From Bostrychus sinensis (Eukaryota; Chordata; Actinopteri; Gobiiformes; Eleotridae), in NCBI GenBank assembly GCA_020698575.1, contig CM036240.1, forward strand, positions 21,330,711 to 21,394,710: a stretch of DNA of 64,000 nucleotides. The letters run 5' to 3'. This document shows, one piece after another, positions 12,001-23,386 of the stretch; positions within the stretch are counted from its first letter, which is position 1, and each line of letters begins with the position of its first letter. The notes beneath the pieces were generated by a model. The model did not search any database. It worked only from the letters and a program-made list of their open reading frames with translations, and was not told the DNA's origin. The position numbers were made by a program, and so were the translations under genes.

Positions 12001-14600
12001 GCTCTATGTCTTTATTTTAGCTTTTATAGCTTAACTTTTTTTTAATGAAAAGTCTTCTGTAAAGTTAAAGAAATATCAGTAACTCAGATCAGCCCTCACT
12101 ATATAACAAAAGTCTAGTGTTAAAAGCAACTTTTCTCAAATAAATTCATTCAGTATTATTTTACATTTTAATCTGTGCTTACAGGCATTTTGTACATGTC
12201 TTAGGGAGCTGTAGGATTGCTCTTCCATTCTGCTGAATGCTACACATGTTTATTAATGGCACTGTGTCACATCTTAACCACATCACTGTGTGTAAATGCT
12301 CACCCCAGCTCTACTTATCATATTTAATAGAAAAACAAAATATACAAGTCTAATGCTACTATTCAGATGTTTTGCTCTTTGTGTTTGGTGCTTCATGTGT
12401 ATTCATAAGATTTGCTCCAATCCCTCTTCATTATAGCAACATTTATGAAAATGTTGTATTATATATTAAAATTACAGAAACGTGAATAAGGAACTATTAT
12501 TAACAGTTGAACTACAGCGGTGCAGGCATCAGAGTCATGTCAAGTGGTTTAGTGATGTTTCTTCAAAGTTACAACAAAGAAAGCAGGACTTTTATGGCCT
12601 TTTGTGAAGAGCATATAATATAAAATAAGAAATTTGATTGTCAATTAAGAAAACAACACTTAATATTGCGTTGTTTTTGTATTTTGAATTTAGAAATGTA
12701 TAGGTTTAAAAGTAAAAAGGAAGGAGTGCATAACAATGTGATGTTATATGAAAACATTAAGCATCAGGGCTAAATCCAATACTTTAAAATTGTTTTTATG
12801 CACAGTATTTGCATTTTGTAGCAAATAATTTAGGCAATAGTCAAAGTGCAAGTTAGCCAAACAAATAAATGAGATAAATGAGATATTTTATATGCTAAGT
12901 GGTTAGTTTTACAACTCATCACAAAATACTTGCGGCAATCCAACAATCAGAACTTGCAGACTTTGATAAAAGTAGGATAGGTAAGTCTTTTTTGTATGAT
13001 TATGGCCATTATTAAAAACAGTTGACAGTTTATCTAAAACATTATAACACAAAAAATTAGGTAAAAATAAGGACAAAACGAAGCAATAAAGTGACTGTAA
13101 CACCTTACCATTTGGCTGTTTTGATGAAAATACAACCCTTTTCTTCTCATTTTGGACTTCTCTTGTTCCACCCAGACCGGTCTCAGTGTGTCTCAAAGCT
13201 GTGAGCGTGTGCTTTTTATACCGGTTTCGACTTGCAAAAATCAGACCTTGGACCCAGAGTAGGACTGACATTCCTTGAAAGTAAAATCTTGTTACTACTG
13301 TATGTAATGTTTGGTTTTGCAATGGTAAAAACAGACTATTAGTATTAATTGAAGTATAATAACATCCCCAGCAGGAATGTCAGAAATGGAGTGAATAATG
13401 TATCTCTATGTAGATGATAAATGAATATGTTCATTTATGCATTTATTAATTTGTATTTGGATTACAATTTAGTTGACAATTATAATTAGAACTGGACTTT
13501 TATGTGGACATTGGTTTACATGTTTGACAATTTCAGTGATACATTCAAAAATTACATTAAAAAATTACATTAAATAATTAGAATAGAAAAGTGATTTTTT
13601 TTTCAGTATAAAGTGAAACTCAAATGATATAGATTCAGTAATTCAAGCATTTATTTATTTTAATTATGATGATTATTGCTTGCAGTAAAAAGAAAAAATT
13701 CTGTAACTCATGAATATGCCATTACATAATTATCATCACCTTTCAAATAAATAAATGCTTTAAATATTTCACTCGGTGTGCTCCATACAGTATACCAGTG
13801 TTTTGCATTGAACTGCTCAAATAAATTCACGTTTCTAGTACAGATCTGTACTATTTCTCTTAACTCACTTCTCCCTTTGTTTAATTCATTCACTTCTGTC
13901 TTTCAGGTCCATATTCAAAGAAGTTTAAAGTTGCTTAAAGTTTCAGATAAAAAGAGAAAATGCCATACACAGCAGCTGGAGGATCAGATGCCAGAGGGAG
14001 CATACGGTACGGTACGGGGGCTGGTAAGTGTTCGTGGTGATAAATAAACATTATTTTAAAGATGTGTCAGGGCCTGTTAGAATGTGGCCGTGCCCTATTT
14101 GTTTTGCTGCTCCGAGGGTAAGGAATATTTAATCACTCTCCTGAACGACATGAATAATCACCAGCGCTCAGACGATGACTTCGGATTTACATTCAATTTG
14201 CATTCAAGACAAGAAATGCAGTTTAGAAGTTTAGCTGAACTCAAAGTAATATGTTCCTAAATTCAGAAATCTTTACTGTGATATATTTACATTAAATGTT
14301 TACCAGAAGGCCTCCAAGCAGACGCTTAACTCGCAATGGTAAAGAATCATTTTAACAATTGCTTGATCCAGAGGGTGACCTGGATGCCCACACAAAAAAT
14401 ATCCCATAGCTTGTTACTTAGCTTTCCTGATTAAAAATAACAGAACCATGAGTTGAGTTATCTTGCTAACAAACCAACGCTGGGAAATATATGACCTTCT
14501 TGATGAAAGTTAAAATCATAAATGCAACTTAACTTTTGAAAAATAATTTTAATAATCATCTTTCATGAGAAGCATCATTCTGGTGTGAATCTGGCTTTGA
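9060..14600. other. gene desert with possible regulatory islands
   Basis: No supported genes. More complex sequence lies at about 9830-10030, 10150-10560 and 11150-11420. The last contains CATGAATATTC and a GCAATTAATTAATGC palindromic ATTA cluster. These are candidate regulatory islands at low confidence. 10740-11060 resembles fish repeat sequence with repeated GATATTG/GTGATAC words but has no definable ends. 11450-13700 is AT-rich and without visible structure. A short tandem ACGGTACGGTACGG occurs at about 14003. Confidence 0.4.
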
Positions 14601-14624
14601 CAACATTTTTTCATATCATAGACT

Positions 14625-14730
14625 AGGGGTCAGAAACCAGTGTACCTTTTGTGCCAGTCCTAAGCTAGGATAAATAGAGAGTGTTGCATCAGGATGGGCA
14701 TCTGGCATAAAAACAATATGCAAATCAAAG
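14625..14730 (-). repeat. tRNA-SINE-type dispersed repeat fragment, copy 2
   Basis: Read on the minus strand, this block has TTTTTATGCCAGATGCCCAT, then CTATTTATCC and GGACTGGCAC, the same order as the copy at 4888-4990. It is diverged and has no intact ends. Confidence 0.65.
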
Positions 14731-14941
14731 CACGCTAGAAAGCAGATGATTGAAGGAATTTTACATACTCTCTATGAAACAATATTGTAGTAAAGTCTAC
14801 CACACCACTCAGGATGTGTCATATATTAGTTTGTGTTTTGTAGGGATGGCCACTATACTTAGCATCGCACCAGTCCACCTCTAAGGGACACCGGCTTATT
14901 GGCATGTCGACATGTCAGCCTGGGACCAGCTCAGGGGCATC

Positions 14942-14943
14942 TT

Positions 14944-14974
<31 letters not shown>

Positions 14975-15018
14975 CAACGCGGCAACAGTGTAAAAATTAT
15001 TACACTGTTGCTGCGTTG
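14942..15018 (+). repeat. T12-G21 homopolymer tract joined to a 19-bp-arm hairpin
   Basis: T12 (14942-14953) runs straight into G21 (14954-14974). The next base starts an inverted repeat: arm 14975-14993 pairs with 15000-15018 with one mismatch in 19, over a 6-base loop. The hairpin arms read CAACGCGGCAACAGTGTAA and its complement. Such a structure stalls polymerases and is prone to assembly error. Confidence 0.85.
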
Positions 15019-15239
15019 TATTTACCTCCTGTTCAGGCTTGAAGTGATGTAGGCTCCTCTGCGCTAGAGGTAAAGTTGCTGGTAAATGCTGTATTTTCAT
15101 TAAGCACAAATTCTTTCCAGTGGGTCAATGGTTGCAAGTAGATACCCAAGCTACTTATTCAACTATCCACCTAAAACTACAAGGCCGTAAGCCAGCTGGT
15201 GAATTAAAACTCCACCTCACAACAGTATTTTTGATTATA

Positions 15240-15345
15240 CTATAGCCCTGCCATTGTCCAGGGCCTAAGGCCCATAGTTGCTCTCATAAGCTCCAACCAC
15301 TGGCGAGCCCTAACTGGAATAAGCGAAATGAGGTGAATGAATAGA
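15240..15345 (+). repeat. LINE/SINE 3' tail remnant
   Basis: The segment contains ATTGTCCAGGGCCTAAGGCC, CATAAGCTCCAACC and ends ACTGGAATAAGCGAAATGAG, then a GAATGAATAG tail. This order is the usual 3' end of a very common fish retroposon, with AATAAGCG and a GAATGAAT tail. It is diverged. Confidence 0.55.
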
Positions 15346-15349
15346 TGAG

Positions 15350-17025
15350 AACCACGTCATGTTTTTTTAACTAAATCTTTACTAGTCCTCATTACTATTT
15401 AAGATTCACAATGCAACAGTGTTCAGAAGAATCTGTTGTCTTCTATATTTGTATTGATAATCTATTTAAATTAATTATAATGACATATACAGCATTATTA
15501 AAACCTTTTAGTGATATCTTACCCCTGCACACATTTCTGTCTCTCCAGAGTTACAGTCCCACAATATGGCTGAACATTCATTTTGTCAGGTGGCAGGAGT
15601 GTCACCTGTAGTCCTATCCTTTTTTAACCTTCGGTAAATGCTTAAACAGCATTTTGTTCTCATTCCAGTTCCCCAGAATACATTTTCCCCAAGTGGCTTT
15701 AATATCTTTTTTGCATTATGTGCCACAGTGATGGATTATCTTGATTGTAGATCCGAGCGTTGACAACAGAAGGGAGGGTGGGTGTGCATGATAAACCCTC
15801 TTCTGGTGGTGTTGGTCCAGCTTTTCGGGTGCATCAGAGCAGGACAATACATCATCTGAATACATATTTAATACTGAATCACCATATACTGTAGCTTGAA
15901 GGTTAACCTGTTTATTTTTTAATTTAAATGTGTTTTAAACACAGCTTGTTGCCTTTAGCAGATTTATCTATTCATGATTTTATGCATGCTTCACTGAGAG
16001 TTGATTACATAAAACTGTCATAGTGTCATCTAGTGTGGTAGTAAAAACCCAATTCTGAAAAGTTGGGACAAGGCAACAAAAAAATAATTAGGTTAACTGA
16101 CAACATTTCAATAAAATGTCTGGGTATAATTGCATTTTTAAAAGTTAGGGTCTGTATTAGTATCTGATGTATGTGATCCTCGTGATCCTCGTGATCCTCA
16201 GGTCCTTAAGAATCCATGTATGGTTTGTTCTTTGGTTTCTCTGTTCTAATTCAAAAAACAAAAAAACAAAGCGTTTTTTTGTATTTCTGCTTGTGCGGTG
16301 ATAGACTTACAGCTCCAGCGAGTGCTCGAGTTTTGATTGTCTGCATGATCCCAACCCAGGTCGAGGTTTCCTGGCACTGCGCTGTTGATTCTTGGGCTGA
16401 GTTGGGTGGAGTCAGCTGATCGTGAGTATATGCACTACGTCTTGATGTGACCAGAGTGAATGAAGCCTCGAACACTCCACAACTTGTTTGGGTCATACTG
16501 ACAATTTCAGAGCTTAAACCACTGTCACTGTGAAGGACTTGGCTTATTTATCTAGTGTGTTGCTAAGAGCCGCACTAATAGACCGTTGTTTCCCACTCTG
16601 TCCATCTCCCTGGTGCACAGTACAAGTGTTTGAACGTGCTCCTCTCCTACAAGCTGACAAAAGGCTCCCAGGGCTTGGTTGTTCACAACTAAATCTGGAG
16701 TGGGCAGTTCACAGAACTAGCCTAAGTTTCTAACTGATCTGTTTGAAAGCTGCTACTGATTGCATTAAATGCAGCGTGACACAGTAGACAAGGGACGCAT
16801 GAGTGAGGAGTGCAATGCTGTTGACTGGGTTCATGTCACTTATCCCCAGGAACAAGTGTGGAAGCACAGGGCACATGAGGACGCAGCTGCTCCGCCCACA
16901 ATCAGCTGATAATATTAAACAAACAAAACAAAAGTTGTTGTTTTGTTTTTTATCTTTTTTTCCCCTGGTTTTGTGTTCAATCAGAAAAACGCTTTGCTTT
17001 TTTTCTGTTTTGTTTTTATTTTTGG
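15350..17025. other. intergenic spacer
   Basis: No supported gene. A 9-base unit GTGATCCTC is repeated three times near 16174-16200. 16050-16160 resembles a common fish repeat (CTGAAAAGTTGGGAC) but lacks ends. Short open frames at 16216-17048 have no family resemblance. Confidence 0.4.
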
Positions 17026-17029
17026 GGTG

Positions 17030-17185
17030 GCAGTACCTCACTTGGTAGAGACACTTGTCCTCTAACCCAAAGGTTGGTGGTTCAAGTCCCTCTGCTGCCA
17101 ATGCATACTGCCATTGTGCCCTTGGACAGGACACTTCACCCACCTTTGCCTATGTGAATGTGTGTTTGTGGTGGTTGAAGGGTGG

Positions 17186-17262
<77 letters not shown>
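17030..17262 (+). mobile_element. tRNA-derived SINE with long (TA)n tail
   Basis: The head carries a tRNA-type promoter: an A-box-like TGGCAGTACCTCACTTGG near 17028 and a B-box GGTTCAAGTCC at 17079-17089. The body reads GCATACTGCCATTGTGCCC then GGACACTTCACCCACC, as in the copy inserted in the Gypsy element at 27834-28108. The body stops after a GGTGGTTGAA repeat and continues as an uninterrupted (TA)n run of about 36 units at about 17188-17261. The long TA run is a variable microsatellite. Confidence 0.75.
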
Positions 17263-17265
<3 letters not shown>

Positions 17266-17319
17266 AAAAGCAAAAACAAACAATGAACTATATGCGGATT
17301 GTCAAGCAACACAAACATA

Positions 17320-19360
17320 ATTCTGTAGTGGAAATCACTCCATGGATCAGGAACACTCTATCATATCTATCATAGAAAGAAGATTTTGTATATGTAAACA
17401 GAGACAGTGCTGTCGTCTATGGGCCAAAGCTCATTTAAAAAGGACTGTGTAATAATTGAAAACTTTTCTATGGTCAGATAAACCAAAATTTTAAAAATAC
17501 ATTACTGGCTGGGAGAAGATGGCAGTGTTTGTTTTACATATTGCATATGAAGCTCTTTCAGAATTAGGTTTGAACTTGAGACCGTTATAAGGGGTCTCTG
17601 TCTCATCTCAGCAAAAACTACTGTTACCACTATTACCACAAAAAATCTGTTTTGGCAATGGAGTATAATTACAATGAGATGTTTCTGTACTTTGAACCTC
17701 TCTCTTTGGGGATTACGAGCCCTTGTTCTGTTAACAAGGTGTTGTGTGGCTATGAATCAGGGCTGCTAATGATTTAAAGAGCATATCAGCTATGGTTGGT
17801 TTGCTGAGCGGCACAGGGGCAGATCACTCTGAGTTTCAACTTTAATTAGGGACTGGTTCAAAACACTACTCCCTGTGGTCTTGACACATTACCAATACAC
17901 CAGTGCTTAGGTCTATTAGTGTTTGAAGAAAATCCTCAAGGAGTGCAGGTGATTCCAGCAGTCCAAGGCAGTGTAGTGTCTGTCTCTGACAAAAGAATTC
18001 AGTTTAGGTACATATTGAGTGAGATTGCAGTTCACCTATAGTCCAAGAGTCAAATTGCTACATATGGTGGGATACAGACAGTCATAGCTTTTCTAAATCA
18101 AGGCCTGATCAAGCACAAAGGAGGCTCTGGCTCTAAATAATACATGACTGGCCTTGCCTTACTTACTTCCCACTGGGACATTGAAGAGGGTGCAGAGGAG
18201 TTCAAACATCCGTCCACATCTTCAAACATGGAGCCTTCATCTCGCTGCTGCCAGATTTTCTGACACTGCTTAGCCTCCTAAACATCAGGAAGAGATGATT
18301 GTCGATGAGATGTCCGGCCGTGTAGCATGACCAGTCTTCAAGAGCCCCCAGACCTTTTTGAGTTATCTTGCTAAGAGACTAACACATCAACCAACACTGG
18401 TGAAAACCTAGCCTCCTTGGCAGAGGTTATTCATCAAACTAGTTTTATGATATTATAAATGCTACAAGTAGCTTATTTTGAGATTTGTGAACAAAGTGGT
18501 GCAGTCACTGATAGCATAAGGAAATCACAAGTGTCATATTTAGGTACAGCGAGAAAAGCACTGTGTTCAAATCTTTATATATTTTTGTTCCTTGTCATTG
18601 TTGGACCTACTGTGCACGTCTCTTAGTCTTTAGCTCCTCTGTGTTTCTGCAGAAATTCTCAGTAAACATACTTTTTGCTGCAGTGAATAATAGTTTCAGC
18701 TCTGACAGAGTGATTTTGCTAAGGATGCAAAATGCTAATTCAAGTCTTTGTTAACACTTCTTATTCAAATCCTGCTCTTTTAAGTATAGAGCAAAACAAT
18801 ATTCCCTGTCATTTGAGTGTGGCTGCAGACGAGTGCGGCAGGCAGACGGCGCAGTAGGAGTCACGGTGCTGCTGCTCTTTGGATGGTGATAAAGATTCAG
18901 CCTGTTCCTTTAGCTCCAAGTCTAGTCATGTGTATAATTGCTCTGGGACTGGAAATGCACCATGTGTGAATATAAAGGAAGGGCCATTTAATAGGAAACA
19001 CTGTCCAAACAACAGCGCTTCAGTTTGTCTAAGTGTCCCATGTCACAGAGAGGATGCAGGGGACAGAGCAAGGTGGGTGATAAGTGGAATGAAAGAAGGA
19101 CCCTAACAGGGAGCAGGCCACTGGACCGATGAGCCATAAACACTATGGTTTGTTACAGGCACAGTGTTAATTGTGACTGAGCCATCAAGAATACATTTAC
19201 TAAAGTAGTAATTTAAAATAAAATTACCAGGTTTTCTTCTTGCTGCTCCACCTGGTGTAGTAACAGCTAAAATAGTCATATATAACATAAAATCTGAGTT
19301 TGGATCATACCTTTAACTTATAAAGCAAAGTTTGGGTGCGTAGGAGCAGAGGGAGCAGCC
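17320..19360. other. intergenic spacer
   Basis: No coding exon, RNA gene or definable repeat was recognised. Composition is moderately AT-rich, with scattered short open frames that show no family signal. Confidence 0.4.
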
Positions 19361-19366
19361 AAAGAG

Positions 19367-19770
19367 TACATCAAATAAAAAAAATTCTGCATACCGTTGA
19401 ACTTGCAAATGTGAGAGTTTATTAGGACTCAATAAGCGAAGCGTTTCGGCTCTAGGCCAAGATAAAATATTAATGTGTATTATCAATATTTATTCTAATG
19501 TTTATAATACACACTGAATGAAATGTTTTTCCACTGTTCATTTGTATAATTTATATATTAATAATATAATTATTTGTTTTATTGTTCACTACTTAATGAA
19601 TGACCTGTCACCCTTGGATGCTAGCCACTCTCTATTTAAGATGGCCACCTAGACCTCTTTCACCATATACCTGATGAAGGCCTAGTGCTGTGTGTCGCTT
19701 ATTGAGTCCTAACAAACTCTCACATTTGTAGGTTTGACGGTGTGCGGGAACTTTTTTTTCCCCTCAAATC
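19367..19770. mobile_element. inverted-repeat element (MITE-like)
   Basis: Two arms of 80-90 bases face each other: the left, at about 19367-19458, contains AAATGTGAGAGTTTATTAGG and ACTCAATAAGCG. The right, at about 19676-19770, contains their complement (CGCTTATTGAGTCCTAACAA and CTCACATTTG). The roughly 220 bases between are AT-rich. No reading frame is present. This has the shape of a non-autonomous DNA element, but I could not find a clean target duplication. Confidence 0.7.
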
Positions 19771-22030
19771 CAAGAAAAAATGTCTAGCATTAAGTAAGTT
19801 CTAAAGTTTTTCTAGTGTCTTTTACAAACGACGCAATACAGAGTCCAAGAAACACACTGGGGTGAAAAACATTGTAGTGTCTGAGAGTGACTGGAGTAAA
19901 TGTAAATTTGTCATTGATTGTGAGCTGGACCCTGCTTGTATTGATCAGCTCAAGGCCAAGGGCAGCACCATCTGACCACTCAGACTTGACCTCTGCACCT
20001 CGACCTTGGCCTTAAGCTGCAACACTGACCTTTATCCCACATTATGTGACCCCTGACCTTAGAGAGGGTCCCAGGTGTGATCTTAGAGGAAGGTTTTAGA
20101 GTCCTTTGCTACATTTATTACAGGCTACAGGAAAAATGTAGATCTGGTTTCTGGTTCTAAAATCCTGTATTGCAGATCATCCAATCAAAAAAGTGGAAAG
20201 ACTGGCAACCCACAGACTATTGTTTTGATTTAGGCTGCAATACCGTTTTCAAACCAGTACCTTTAATTGATAACAGTTCATGAGCAAAATATAGTAGTCT
20301 TGTATGACAATGTATATTTGCAAATTGTCAAGCCAAACACCTTTCAGAACTTTGAATTACAACTCATTGCAAACGAGAGCTCACTCTCAAGGGCCTTCCC
20401 TTTCTAAATAAAGGATAATTAAATAAACTGAGCACTGTGTCAGCTCCATTTAGGAGGCAAAGTGATATACATACTGTATATCTTAATTTGATTTCTTGCA
20501 TGGTGTCAAGACTTTGATTTCTTAGGAATATTTGCTTAATATATTTATTTTAAAAAGGACTGATAAAGTTAAAGAATATTGTTTGCATTTTCACAACACT
20601 ATCTATAAATCACACCTTATCTTAACGTGTTAAGACTAATATAGTTTCTTAATCTTATAAACAACCATTGACTTGCTCAAAAAAAACAAAAACATTTTCA
20701 CTAACACTGACTTTCCTTCTACTTCTGTCTACTTTTTATTTCATAATTTAATAAGGCAATCAGAGGCTGTAGTCAAGCCAGACACAATCAATAGACTATC
20801 AGTGAGGTCAAAGGCAAGAGGTCATTGCCATTACACTAGCTACTGGTTGTGTGTAGGCATATATGTGAGTAATGGGATAAATATCCAGGCTCGTTTTAAA
20901 CAAGCTAAGTTAGTTAGCAAATTGGTGTTTTGCAGTAAGGTCTAGGCTTTGTGTGTGTGTTTGTATTTTTGAATCTACCCTCATATATCACTTTTGTAAT
21001 TGAGAAACATATGAATATTATACATTATTTTGTTCAGGACATCTTTATCTATTTGAACAGATGGTGATTACTTTTGCTTGCTGTACTATTTTAACACACC
21101 ACAGCCTAGAATACACAAAAAACACAAAATTGGAAATAAAAATGTTGACTTTTTTTACATGAGAAAATCAAACATGCTTAATGAAGGTTTCTGAATGCTT
21201 CAAAAGTGAAAACATGTTCTTATGAACAACATATAAAAGAATCAGTGATTTATAATAAAGCTAAATGCCTTTAGGAGGCATTTGAACACAGGCAATAATG
21301 GTAAAAATAGACAAGGGCCATGTCCCAGTTCAATCACTGTATCAATAAAATGTGCACTAATGGCTTTTGTCAGATATTAAAAGGTATAAATTGGAATAAT
21401 TCTACCATATTTAAAAATTTACAAAGTGAACAGTGCCCTCCATACAGCTTACTGAAGGGCGGCACATGTGGACAAACTGGGAACTGCAGGGGAGCGGTGT
21501 GTGAGTCTGCAGCCTGCCGCTCCTCCCTCTCCTCTCCCCTCCTTGTACTTGTGACCATGAAAACAAAGTTCTGGCTAGTGAAAATTATTTTTGACCCTTT
21601 TTTGAGTAAAACATCCGGAATACAATCTGAAATGACAGCAGAATTTTTCTGCAATAAATCGGTAATTAAACGTTTGTCTATTTATTTATCATATTTAATG
21701 TCTTAAATGTTGTAAAATTGTAACGGTTAAATTCTCCATGATTACTGCGCCTATTGATGTGAAATAAAAACTGACATAAAGCTTAAAGTCTTCTCTCTCA
21801 GGAGTAATTGCATTTCTTTAAGTAAAATGTTTTTTTAACCACAACACTGCAAAGACGCAACGTAATTCAATCACACCAGCATGATCATGGACCTCTGAGG
21901 GTTAAATATCAAGATGAATGTATTTGTTGGTTTGTCTACTTGGACGGTGCACCTGAGCCAGAAATCTGTATAATTAGTGACTTCAGTGTTTAATGAATGA
22001 ATGCACGAGGAAGCAATACATTTCTGCCAT
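19770..22030. other. intergenic spacer
   Basis: Contains the reverse member of a dispersed repeat pair at 20151-20262. Otherwise AT-rich with no supported gene. Open frames at 20673-20945 and 21320-21706 have no family resemblance. Confidence 0.4.
20151..20262 (-). repeat. dispersed repeat, inverted partner of 6526-6634
   Basis: Reverse complement of this block matches 6526-6634 over about 110 bases, sharing GTCTGTGGGTTGCCAGTC and TTTTAGAACC. It is the second copy of an unnamed dispersed repeat. Confidence 0.7.
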
Positions 22031-22079
22031 CTTACAAGAGGAGATTTATTTCACTAAACCAAAAAAATTCACTAGAGTT

Positions 22080-22560
22080 TCACATTGATTACACTAGAGC
22101 TCGCTGCATGTGGCATACGCAGCGGTAATGACTAAAGCAATTAACTCAACCGATCTTTTCAGTAACACCTACAGCATGGGGGCGCCATCACATTCTCCTC
22201 ATAGCAAAACAATGAACATGTTTTATTCCACTAATTGTCTTGTTATATGATTTTGGTGTTCTTATGTCCCAGTGTCGGAGGTTCACAGTCCCATCCCCTC
22301 CACAATTGTTCCACATTGTGTGCTTATTGCCTTTATCAATCTACCGGAGCCCAGAACAAAGACCTTCCTGTTCAAACAGCAATTACTCTCTCATCTCCCG
22401 AGGCATCAGCGCTGGCCTAATTGGATTTAAATGAACCCCCAAATTTCCCTTTGTTACAGCAAATAATATGCAAGTCTTTTTAATTAAGATCCGATACAAG
22501 CCGCGTGGAGGGTCTGCAGTTGCTTTCATGTGCCGGACCACAGTGAGGGGCAGACTGGTG
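22080..22560. promoter_or_regulatory. candidate conserved non-coding element
   Basis: A run of complex sequence with several homeodomain and POU-like cores: GCGGTAATGACTAAAGCAAT, GGCCTAATTGGATTTAAATG, AATATGCAAG (octamer-like) and TTTTTAATTAAG. It lies about 19 kb upstream of pou3f3 and next to an hAT insertion. Enhancer function is inferred from composition and place only. Confidence 0.4.
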
Positions 22561-22847
22561 CAGAGTGGAGCTCTGTGAGGCAGTGTGTAGAGGTGGGAGG
22601 GGGTTACTGCTAGAAAAGTGAAGCAGTTCATCATTAAACACCTGAGAACTTTCTTCAGCTAATAAGAACAGAAAAGTAAAACATACAGATTAACATTTGC
22701 AGAGTTCTAAGTGTTGTATGTACGCAGGGGCGCTGTAGGAGGGGGAAAGGTTAGGATGATTCCAAGGGCCCGTGGCTGACGAGGCCCCAGGAAAAATTCC
22801 TGCATCTAGGCCTGTTCTGTTGTATACATTTTTTTAGATTTTATATT

Positions 22848-23201
22848 TTGCTGTATTATTTACAATGCCGGGGCCCTGAATATGATTATTATTTTTTATT
22901 ATTATTAAAGTCGTTAATAAAGTCGATTCAACACAGCTGCTTTGGGCAGCTGTGTTTGTGTGAGCAGGTTTTGCTCCGAGACCCGTCCCGCTCCCGAGCG
23001 GCGCCTCTAACCTATTTACTCTCACTTCGCTGCAAAAGTCGTCTTCGACCTAGCCTACAAAGCACGGTGCTCATCGTGCTGTGCATGTGGTTCTCCTCTC
23101 TCTACTTAATGTACATGCGCTCACGGGACACGGCAGCGCGGAGGTGGAGACGCACGGATCCTGGCGCGCTCACGTCCCACTGCGTGGACACACCAGAGTG
23201 A
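22848..23201 (+). other. open frame inside the hAT element, possible captured exon
   Basis: A 117-codon open frame ends with a hydrophobic segment (VLIVLCMWFSSLYLMYM) followed by basic residues RSRD, then Arg-rich sequence and a stop. This is the shape of a membrane signal-anchor, but I do not recognise a family. The frame overlaps the CpG-rich block, and a donor-like GAG|GTAGGAG lies just after its stop. It could be a captured host first exon, or chance in GC-rich DNA. No function is claimed. Confidence 0.2.
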
Positions 23202-23341
23202 AGCCAGAGGCGCGGAGGTAGGAGCTAAATGTCCGCGCACTGTGACAGCAGGAGCTCATTCCCCTGCATAAGAAATACAGTATGGAAGAGAGCGAGCGAT
23301 AGAAAGAGAGAAATCTCCATAGAAAACGCTGAATCCTGTCC

Positions 23342-23386
23342 CACCTGTCTGACTCTCACCTGTCTGACTCTCACCTGTCTGACGCT
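23342..23386 (+). repeat. 15-bp tandem repeat, three copies
   Basis: CACCTGTCTGACTCT occurs three times head to tail at 23342, 23357 and 23372, the last with one change (GACGCT). Each unit contains a CACCTG E-box. It lies inside the hAT element. Confidence 0.85.

Noticed and set aside
12909..13322. 137-codon minus-strand open frame
   Set aside because: No recognisable domain, no splice support, AT-rich region; treated as chance.
17079..17089. tRNA gene suggested by the B-box
   Set aside because: The sequence does not fold as a cloverleaf and continues into SINE body; it is a tRNA-derived repeat.
16730..17143. 137-codon minus-strand open frame overlapping the SINE
   Set aside because: Part of it is SINE sequence read in reverse; no protein family seen.
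17062..17318. Open frames of alternating Ile-Tyr residues
   Set aside because: Produced by the (TA)n microsatellite.
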